Assembly (NCBI GenBank): GCA_012932295.1
Contig: JAAONU010000001.1
Location: 53,957,958-54,021,957, forward strand
Direction of reading: 5' to 3'
DNA length: 64,000 nucleotides
DNA from: Cyclina sinensis
Lineage: Eukaryota; Mollusca; Bivalvia; Venerida; Veneridae
Program-made: the position numbers and the translations under genes
Part shown: piece by piece, positions 47,671-64,000 of the stretch
How positions within the stretch are numbered: position 1 is the first letter of the stretch
Layout: each line of letters begins with the position of its first letter
The notes under the pieces: generated by a model
Database searches by the model: none
Told to the model about the DNA's origin: nothing
Seen by the model: only the letters and a program-made list of their open reading frames with translations

Positions 47671-49904
47671 TGGTTTCCTTCAATTTTTTTTAAGTTTGTC
47701 TTAAATCTACTTGACCTTTTCTTATAATTACCAAAAATTTCAGCCATTTTCGTACACTAAATGTGTTAATTGTGTATCGAGTGTCAACACGGGATTAAAT
47801 GAATGGAAGTAGTAAAATGCGCTCTGATTGGTCAATACTTTGAAGGTAGTATGTATTGATCGCCGTTTCCGAGTATAAGCTCGGCCCATAACCGGATATG
47901 AGCAAGTTATTGACGTCGGCAGATATGTTGTTTTTTTCTCGTTTCTAATAACAGGAATTTTGAATTAATACCGGGACAGCTGGAATTGATGTTGAATAAC
48001 GGGATTTTTCAAAATCCCGCCGGGATATCACATGTATGGGTGTCGTGTTAAAGGCATTGTTTCTTTTTAAAATGATAAGTTCATAAAATTATGTTTGTTT
48101 TATTTCAAGTAATCTTTGTCACTTTTCAGGGTAAGTCAGTTATGATTCTTGGTCGATTTTCAGCGTAAATCAGTATTTTTTTTCTCATTTTTGGGGCATT
48201 AAATTGCAAGTTTATTAGTTAAACTGACTTTTATTCATAGTTTGAGTCTATCACATATATATTTATTTTTCCCTTTTATAATTTAAATGTGGATTGATCT
48301 GGGTTCCTAGCAAAAACAAAACCTGTATGTTACAATATTTCCACCTCACTAAGTAAGTCTGTTGTCATTCTGTTTTCTAAATGGTGCTATACTGTGCTGT
48401 ATACTTGTTGTTTAATAAACAAACAATAATTAATGTTGTTAATATAAGAATAAAAAATAATAAATAGAAATAATCATGTCACTAAGGTTCTTGTCTATAT
48501 TCCCAGATATTTGTGAACAAGTGTTTATACATTATCCACAGGAAATCAAAATATAAACTCTCTTAAATGTTACAGGGCCAGTGCACAAGGTCACAGTTTC
48601 ATAGTTCATTCTTTGTGTCCATATTCAGGTAATCTCCGAAAAAGATAGAGAATATTCATCAATAGAAACAAGATGCCCATGATTAATCAACAGAGACTTT
48701 TTGTATCAATGTGCTTGCAATATAGTAAGAAAATTAGAGAAACAGTTGGTGATAAAATATGGAATATAGTAAGACAGTAACAGTTGTTAACAAAATTTGA
48801 GTGAACTGACGTAATGAAATTTATATATATAGTTATATTTTAATATTTTCTCCAGTAAAGCTATTAATTCAGGTTAATTTTGATAAGACTGTCTTAGTTC
48901 TCTAAAAAAACAGTAAGGACTTTCACTTAATTTATATCTCAGTCTGTCTTGGATTCCAACCAAAAATTTACCAGGCCGTGCACAAACACCACAACCACTC
49001 GAGACCCACGACCTGTGGTTGTGACAATATTGACAGTAACAAATCCTTCAGTTTTAATGGTACTAATGACCCTAAATTTATTCACAAAAAGCAAAACTGG
49101 TATTTTTAAACGATTGAAAACAGTAGTTATACATGTAGTTCAAAGGATACACAAGGATAAGAATGATACCGAGTTTAAGTGGTGGGTTCACTAATATGTC
49201 GCACTGCCATCCTTCGAGAGGTGCTGTGATTACAGTTTAGACCCTGTCATCCCGCCCTCTCCAGCTTCAACACTTAACACTTCTGTGTTATTGTCACACC
49301 CTATGTGAACCCATTGATATGTTAACTGTTTTAAATGAACAATGGTTTCGTTCGAACTGGACAAAAAGGTCCAGTTTGGGAAACTGACTATACATATATC
49401 GAAATAAACTTTAACATCTTTAAAGAACGTGTAGTATTTATCACCATCCGTTGCAACAGAAAATTTACAGATTTAATCTCAACTTGGGAGTCAAAAACCA
49501 GACAACATTCTTGTATTGTTTTGACTTTGACATAATCAGTAGCAGAAGTTTCACATTTAGAGATAAATAAAATATGCAGGGCAAATATCACAGTTACTTG
49601 GTTTATTTGCTATTGCAGACTGCTCTAAGCACAAGGTTAAAACCTTTGACTTACATTTAAAAATAAACGGATACTGAAGAAAAAAAAATCAGGGTAGGTC
49701 AATAAGAACATTTTATTAATTTATAGAAACATGGTGGTATTCGGGACGAAAAAACCTTAAATTCGATTGCTCTTGCCAGGGCTTTAATCTCAATTAAGGC
49801 CCTGCTCTTGCAAGACAATAAATCTAAAAGGCGACGAAGTACGTAGAAAGAATAAAAATTAGAAAGCCCTCTAGCCTCAGTGACACGAAATGAATATATT
49901 TTAG

Positions 49905-50115
49905 TTTAATTTAAACTTATTTATTTTACAACGATGGGGAAACAAGTTCTTACACCCTCTATTAATCCCTCTCGATGACTGCTTTATGTGTTCAAACCAG
50001 TACTCGTGCCAAAAGTGAGGAATGTGGAATTTAACTGGAGAATCTCACCCCTAGAGGGATTTCAACCAGCAACCACCGGGTCGGGACGGTCCGGCGCTCT
50101 AACCCCTCGACCACT
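49905..50115 (-). repeat. SINE family C copy (minus strand)
   Basis: On the minus strand: head GGAGCAGTGGTCGAGGGGTT with a degenerate B box GCTGGTTGAAATCCC, body GGTGAGATTCTCCAG…CACATTCCTCAC, CGAGTACTGGTTTGAAC, GTAAGAACTTGT, and an end in AAATAAATAAGTTTAAAT. It matches the full-length copy at 25281-25492. Confidence 0.75.
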
Positions 50116-50941
50116 GCTCCTGTCAATATATAACGCAGATAAATGTAATAGTGAATTGCATCTGCGCTGCCTAACATCAACCACTTATTATAATATGATA
50201 CGAGAGTAAATTTGTTTGTCCAGAAAACGAATGGCACAGACTTCAGATGCACTCCGTAAGAAAGCATTTTACGTCGAAGCTGGAAGAAAATCTTAGACTG
50301 AGTGCTCTGTAAGGTGAAATATGAAAGCGAGACAGTTTAAAATATATCACTGGTACAGAAGCAGACTGAACGTTTTCGCTTTCAATCTGTCGAAGCGATA
50401 AAGGAGAATAAATAATGCCCATTAAATTATGTACATAGCATATCTAGTACTAAAATCGTTTAAATGAACCATGATTAACATTCTAATGCTTTGAATACCG
50501 AGTCTATGCTACACACTTTACTTGAAACAGAAGTCGTATCTGAAAGGGTAGGGGTAGATATGGGTGTTTTGTCGAACCCATGCGCAAAACCGTTTTGATT
50601 TATTTACTTCCCATAGTATAACACTCCGCCATTGATATGTTAACTGTATTTGAATTTCCAAGAAAAGAAAACAAGTGGCATTCCAGGTATCTCGGTCCTA
50701 ACCCAACTCTCCATAAAAAATCTCTCTATAAAAATCAAAACATCAAACCCCTAGTCAACATTCTATCGTAATGGTCCCATAAATAGGCGCAACATCTTAA
50801 ATATGTCATGGCCATCGTACCCTCTTCACCAAAATTTATTATTCATCTTGTTATCTCATGAAACGCAAAGATTAAATTTTCCTTTACTGACATTAATTCT
50901 TTGACCTCGGAGTTGCACAGAAGTCGAAATCAACCTACGAC

Positions 50942-59431
<8,490 letters not shown>

Positions 59432-59589
59432 ATAAGCTCGTTCCGGCAGTACAGGTTTTATCCTTACCAGCTGTTCATAAATACAGACTAGCTTATTAGA
59501 ATTTTTAAAAATGAAAAGTCTCTATAACATGTAAACTTGTTTCTTTATCGTTTTAAAACTAATAGTAAACCTTCAAAATAGTTCTCAAA

Positions 59590-60358
59590 GACCGACTTAT
59601 TCGCTTTTTATGCTCCCACAAAGTGGGATGCATATAGCGTTGCACTTGTCCGTCCGTCCGTCCGTACGTCCGTACGTCTGTCCGTACGTCCCGAAATCTT
59701 GTGAACGCAACTCCTCTTAAACCGGATGGCAGATTTTGCTTAAACTTCCAGGGATGAACAACCTTAATGTGTAGATGGTAGTAAAGGAAGGAATTTTTGC
59801 TGCGACCAAATTTAACAGAATTATGGCCCTTTGTTGATTTTTTCACTAGAAATTTTGTGAACGCAACTCCTCTTAAACCGGATGGCAGATTTTGCTTAAA
59901 CTTCCAAGGATGAACAACCTTAATGTGTAGATGGTAGTAAAGGAAGGAATTTTTGCTGCGACCAAATTTAACAGAATTATGCCCCTTTGTTGATTTTTTC
60001 ACTATATACCATATAGAAATTTTGTGAACGCAACTCCTCTTAAACCGGATGGCAGATTTTGCTTAAACTTCCAGGGATGAACAGCTTTAATGTGTAGATG
60101 GTAGTAAAGGAAGGAATTTTTGCTGTGACCATATTTAACAGAATTATGGCCCTTTGTTGATTTTTTCACTATATACCATATAAATAATTGAACATATAAA
60201 TTTTACATTTGTAATTTAATTTAACATGTACATAAGGTTACCTGTAGATCATTTTAGGTATATGTACAGAAAAAATCTTACATACAGGATATACATGCTC
60301 TTGTTTATGAGCACTTATGCATAGTGGGGGCATCCGTGTCCTATGGACACAGTTCTAG
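59590..60358. repeat. Tandem-cored element with 157-166 bp units and terminal hairpin + CTAG
   Basis: Left end TATGCTCCCACAAAGTGGGA, a CCGTCCGTCCGTACGT stretch, then three units beginning near 59693, 59850 and 60016 (each with TGTGAACGCAACTCCTCTTA and ATGTGTAGATGGTAGTAAAG; periods 157 and 166). The right end carries the hairpin GTGTCC-TAT-GGACAC (60336-60350), then CTAG at 60355-60358 followed by T. A hairpin shortly before CTRR and a 3' T is the mark of Helitron 3' ends. It is non-coding. Confidence 0.75.
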
Positions 60359-60904
60359 TCTCAAGATTTCTTTCAGTTACCACATCAAATAAAATAACAA
60401 AAAGTCTTTTGTCTTTAGTTAGATTTCTCAGCATGTGGTATATAGTATAATCAATATACTGTGTGTTATTAACTACATTGTATAGAAATAAAATCAGCTT
60501 GTAAATCACTTCTTTGTGTCTTTTTCTTTATCTCACAGTGTAGGATTATTATGAAATGCAACGAATTTTACAATTAAGTGGTGCCAGTATTTGTTTAATT
60601 TGTAGTGAACTTTGATGATTTCTGAAGCTGCCTCCTCCCACCCCACCCCCTCTCCGCTCCTTCCGCCCCACCCCACGAAAAAAAAAGATATAAATAAGAC
60701 TGCTTTAATCAAGCTTGACATGAAACCGGATGAGTTTAATGAGACAGTTAGGTCTGTAATGCAGAGCGGAGGAACAGGGCTCTGTCGGTCTGAAAGACGC
60801 CTATTTCAGTCAGATGAAAAAGCAAAAATATATTAAAAGAAAATGTAGATTACTGCTGAAAATGGTATGATTCTGCAAATAAAATAATTTTGGCTGTTTA
60901 TAAC

Positions 60905-61090
60905 TTGCTACCCTATGTTTGGCTTAGTGGTAAGAGCGAGAAGCGGGAAGACCGGAGTTCGAATCCCGCTCTGAGTAGTCAATTTCAAGATGCATTGCAT
61001 CTTTCTGTTACGAACGTTAATGTTCGTACAGTAGGGGCTCGTCCGCAATGCATCTTTCTGTTACGAACGTTCATGTTCGTAAAGTAGGGG
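60905..61090 (+). repeat. SINE family A copy with duplicated tail
   Basis: A-box-like TGGCTTAGTGGTAAGAGCG and B-box GAGTTCGAATCCCGC, then GATGCATTGCATCTTTCTGT. The tail segment GCATCTTTCTGTTACGAACG…GTAGGGGCTCGT is present twice in tandem. Confidence 0.75.
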
Positions 61091-61214
61091 CTCGTTCGGG
61101 ATAACCCTTCCTGGACTTAGTAATAATAATGATTATTAAAAAAGTCTTTCAGGGGTTTGTTAAATAAAAAAAAATGTCCATATCATTCGTCATCATACTT
61201 GATTACTTTCTCAA

Positions 61215-61655
61215 GAATAAAACCGCCGAAAACTGCGTCAGGGAATCGATTTTTGTCTCAGTGGTTAGAGCGTTGCGGGAGAACCTCAGTTAGAATCCCG
61301 CTCTTGGTGGCCATTTGTTACAGACTTTCACGTTCGTAAGATGTGGGTAATGGACTAAGTTATAAAAACAAAATAAAAATCGTTCAAGATATTTCATAGA
61401 AATATAGACCACACCATTTGAGGCCGGTCTATATATGTATGAATACAACCTCTGGAATCGGTCATTTTGCTCAGTGGTTAGAGTGTTAGTTTTTGATGCG
61501 GGTGGACCTGAGTTCGAATTCCGCTCTGGGTTGTCTTTTTTAAGATGTATCGCATCTTTATGTTACGAACTTTCATGTTTGTAAAATGGGGTTTCGTCTG
61601 GGATAACCCCTCCTGGATTTGGTAACAGTAATAGTAAAAAAAAACAATTTTTCAA
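61215..61655 (+). repeat. Two further SINE family A copies
   Basis: About 61215-61350 (GCGTCAGGGAATCGATTTTT, CTCAGTGGTTAGAGCG, GTTAGAATCCCGC) and about 61435-61655 (TTTGCTCAGTGGTTAGAGTG, GAGTTCGAATTCCGC, CATCTTTATGTTACGAAC). Same orientation. Confidence 0.7.
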
Positions 61656-61777
61656 GATTTCTTATATAAGAAATGACAAGACAGTTTGTCATCATAAATG
61701 ACTTTCTCAAGAGGTTGTGTATTGGTACAGTGCACACCGCCTATGTATAATTACAACCTCTGAAAACTGCGTCAGTA

Positions 61778-62068
61778 TTGGAGCAGATCAGTCGTCCAGT
61801 GGTAACAAGAAGGACTGGTGATCCTGGGGTCGCGAGTTCGATCTCCCGCCCCTTCACTAACATTTCTAATTGTCTTTCGGATGAGACGTAAAACGGAGGT
61901 CCCATGTATCAGTGATATATACTGAACAGTTCAGAACCAAGGTGTCTCTGGAATATGATGCTTTCTGTATCTTGTACTATCCCCCACGACCTAAAATAAC
62001 TAACCTCTGCAAGGGCGTCGGTCATAATGGCAACCGGTACCGACGATAAATAAACACAGATAGAGAGA
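61778..62068 (+). repeat. SINE family B copy nested next to a SINE A head
   Basis: Head GTCCAGTGGTAAC…GGTCGCGAGTTCGATCTCCC, body CGGATGAGACGTAAAACGGA, GTCCCATGTATCAGTG, AGGGCGTCGGTCATAA and CCGACGATAAATAAACA. Flanks share TGCGTCAGT on both sides (about 61769-61777 and 62069-62077), a likely target duplication within a family A head (ACAACCTCTGAAAACTGCGT). Confidence 0.7.
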
Positions 62069-62589
62069 TGCGTCAGTCTCCTGCCCTTCGTGGGGAGCAC
62101 GTCGAGGAGGAGCCGCGGGGTCTCGACTGCTAGTTTGACATAAGTGTTTAGTCCGGCTGTGGCCGAGGCCCAGGCTGACATGAAAGATGTGGCCCTCTAA
62201 AATGCCCCTTAGACCTTACACGGATTTTTGTCATCAGTGACGACTCTTGGTGGTGGGAGGAAGAGTGGGGGAGGGGGGTGTCAAGGCACAAAGAGCCCTT
62301 TTCAGGGCTAAAAGCTGTCCTTCGTAGGGCACCACTATTCAGACAGTCCTTGCTAGGGCTACAGGGTCAGTCACATTTAGGTCACTTTGGCCGCCAGACT
62401 CAAAATTACTTCTTTGGCTAATACATACTGGAAATTGCAATCAGCTAAATTTCATTTTGGATTCAAAATTAACTCTTCAAGGCATGACGGGAGACACGCC
62501 GGGGACTATACTCAGCCCTAGCGTTATGCTATGCCATAGTGCCCAAAATGGCGAATTGATCCCTTATTAACCGCAACTAACAAACAAAC

Positions 62590-62700
62590 AAACACATCGT
62601 CAGCGCCCAGTGGTTAGAGTGTTGGTTTTCGATGCGGAAAGTCCAGAGTTGAATCTTGCTCTGGGATTCGAATCGTTGATTCCGAGTTATCAGGCTAGAT
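62590..62700 (+). repeat. tRNA-like SINE head
   Basis: GCGCCCAGTGGTTAGAGTGT and CCAGAGTTGAATCTTGCTCT match the family A head with a degenerate B box. Confidence 0.5.
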
Positions 62701-62794
62701 TTCGAATCCTCCCTCCATTTCGTCTCTCTGAATGGCGTATTTTAGGAACTGACGACTCTTGTTTCGCTTACTTTTCTTTTACCATCATCACACC

Positions 62795-63232
62795 TTAAAG
62801 GGGCTGTGCTCCAGATGACAAAAAAGAAAGTTTTCTTGTATTATAAATTTCTTGTAATATTTATGACTAATGCTTAAAAAATAACTTATTGACAAAAAAT
62901 AAGTTAAATAATTACGTTATGAATTGATTTTTTTCCCTTTCAAAGTGCTATACCTTAACGCGACGGTATAACTATATTGTATAAGATTTAAAGTAAATAT
63001 CTGTAATATCACATGCGGCCATGGTGGTGACAGTAAACGCGTTGGAAATATTTTGTTAACATGAGGGTCCAGAGTTCAAATCAGGCTGGAGCGAAAATAT
63101 TTTTTTTATTCTATTTTGACTTTTATAATCAGTTTTGAAGTAAAATATTATGTTGTTATAATCTCACGGCATCTAAATATATAATTTATGAAAAAAAATT
63201 TTTATGTCAAATCTGGAGTACAGCCTCTTTAA
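62795..63232. mobile_element. TIR element, 430 bp, TTAA-flanked, with internal tRNA-like module
   Basis: Inverted termini AGGGGCTGTGCTCCAGA (from 62799) and TCTGGAGTACAGCCTCT (to 63228), bordered by TTAA on each side (62795-62798 and 63229-63232). A tRNA-like module at about 63015-63097 has GGCCATGGTGGTGACAG and a degenerate B box GAGTTCAAATCAGGC. Non-coding. Size and layout match the element at 30891-31327 although the termini differ in sequence. Confidence 0.8.
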
Positions 63233-63667
63233 ATGACCTACACACATTCAGTTAAAATGAATTTAGAGAATTTATTTACCTGTGAGCTGTTTTATTACAC
63301 TGCTTTTATTTGTTCTGAATCGCCTTTCAAATGATGCTATAACGACAGTATTAATTAAATTACACAATGATGAGTAGTTTGTTTATCTGAGATCTGCTGG
63401 AACATTTTAAATGAGATTTTTCTATTCAGTTTAACCCGTTTTAGTGTCCAACATTATACTCAGTCTGACAAAAATTCTTTGATTCACAAACATAACGCAC
63501 TTTACGGCTATTTTTGAACTTAGGGCACTATCTTTTAACAATAGTTGAGATGTTAGCTTAATTTGTTGTCAACATACTTTAAGGATACTGCTTTGATTCG
63601 TAAACCGTGATAAAACTAACCTTGCTGTTATTATCTCTCTAGATCTATCGACCCGTTTCGTTATTGT

Positions 63668-63870
63668 AGGATTTTTTTGGGATAATGCAATATACAGAAA
63701 GCATTCCATTCCCGAGTCTCTCCTGGTTCTTTTACATGCTCAATGTACAGCACTGATACATGGGACTCGGTTTAAAGTCTCACCCGAAAGGCAATATGTA
63801 GTGTTAGAAGAGGAGCGGGTGATCGAACTAGCGATCCTTGGAATACCAGTCCAGCGCGTTGATTCACCCC
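63668..63870 (-). repeat. SINE family B copy, 3'-truncated (minus strand)
   Basis: On the minus strand: CAACGCGCTGGACTGGTATT, GCGATCactAGTTCGATCACCC-type head, CGGGTGAGACTTTAAACCGA, CCCATGTATCAGTGCTGTAC and GGAATGCTTTCTGTATATTG; the GGGGCGTCGG part is absent. Confidence 0.7.
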
Positions 63871-64000
63871 CAATATTTTGACTTAACATACTTGAATACC
63901 TGTTTTCAGTCACGGTCCTTATCATTTAATAATAAATAGAGCTGATCTATGAAAAACTCCAAATATTTATTTCTGAATGAGTATGTTATCGGCTTTCCAT

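Larger units (their letters stand above)
46347..50941. other. Intergenic region between the two ADH genes
   Basis: Contains the 3'UTR and AATAAA (46634-46639) of copy 1, the dispersed repeat at 47555-47670, a SINE C copy at 49905-50115, and a presumed promoter for copy 2 close to 50941. No further gene was found; the short open frames here lack domains. Confidence 0.6.
59432..64000. other. Gene-free repeat-rich end of the window
   Basis: Downstream of ADH copy 2 only repeats are seen: a tandem-cored element (59590-60358), a run of SINE A and B copies (60905-62068), a further tRNA-like head near 62600-62700, a TIR element (62795-63232) and a truncated SINE B (63668-63870). The parts between them hold nothing I recognise. 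Confidence 0.6.

Noticed and set aside
59559..60002. 147-aa minus-strand frame with internally repeated sequence
   Set aside because: It is the translation of the 157-bp tandem units of a non-coding mobile element.

Overview
The window is a stretch of AT-rich animal nuclear DNA. It has multi-exon genes with canonical GT/AG introns, kilobase-sized introns, and dense short interspersed repeats with tRNA-like heads. The protein content (kelch-like, OATP, claudin-like, ELP6, class III ADH) is generally metazoan. The repeat landscape, with elements that have about 143-166 bp tandem cores ('pearl'-like) and several tRNA-headed SINE families, points to a bivalve mollusc. The bivalve call is inference; I could not run a search.

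Layout. 893-2638 (+): single-exon BTB-BACK-kelch protein. 2968-4348 (+): 5'-truncated, dead non-LTR reverse transcriptase. About 5111-5466: 39-bp minisatellite. 6780-14064 (+): complete 10-exon organic anion transporter (SLCO/OATP), 612 aa, whose intron 2 is largely filled by a foldback element. 16495-20353 (+): 4-exon, 229-aa four-helix protein of the claudin/PMP22 type. 20354-29089: mostly repeats, plus one weak minus-strand ORF (23893-24405). 29090-30621 (-): two-exon ELP6, an Elongator subunit. 30891-34258: TIR elements and SINEs. 34259-46346 (+): 11-exon class III alcohol dehydrogenase (ADH5-type), 377 aa. 50942-59431 (+): a second 11-exon ADH with the same intron positions and phases, 380 aa, with a degenerate LINE in its intron 1. 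59432-64000: repeats only.

How the genes relate. There is no operon-like logic. The two ADH genes are a tandem duplication. The first keeps every class III residue I can place, consistent with glutathione-dependent formaldehyde dehydrogenase / S-nitrosoglutathione reductase activity. The second keeps the zinc ligands and the coenzyme fold but has replaced the residues known to bind the glutathione adduct (human Asp55, Glu57, Arg114, Lys283). This is the most interesting gene-level signal.

The most unusual non-coding signal is a pair of elements of 429 and 430 bp, each flanked by TTAA and each with terminal inverted repeats, that carry a tRNA-like pol III module at the same internal position. 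Exon boundaries were set by hand from splice consensus, reading frame and family similarity recalled from memory. UTRs and promoters could not be placed reliably.
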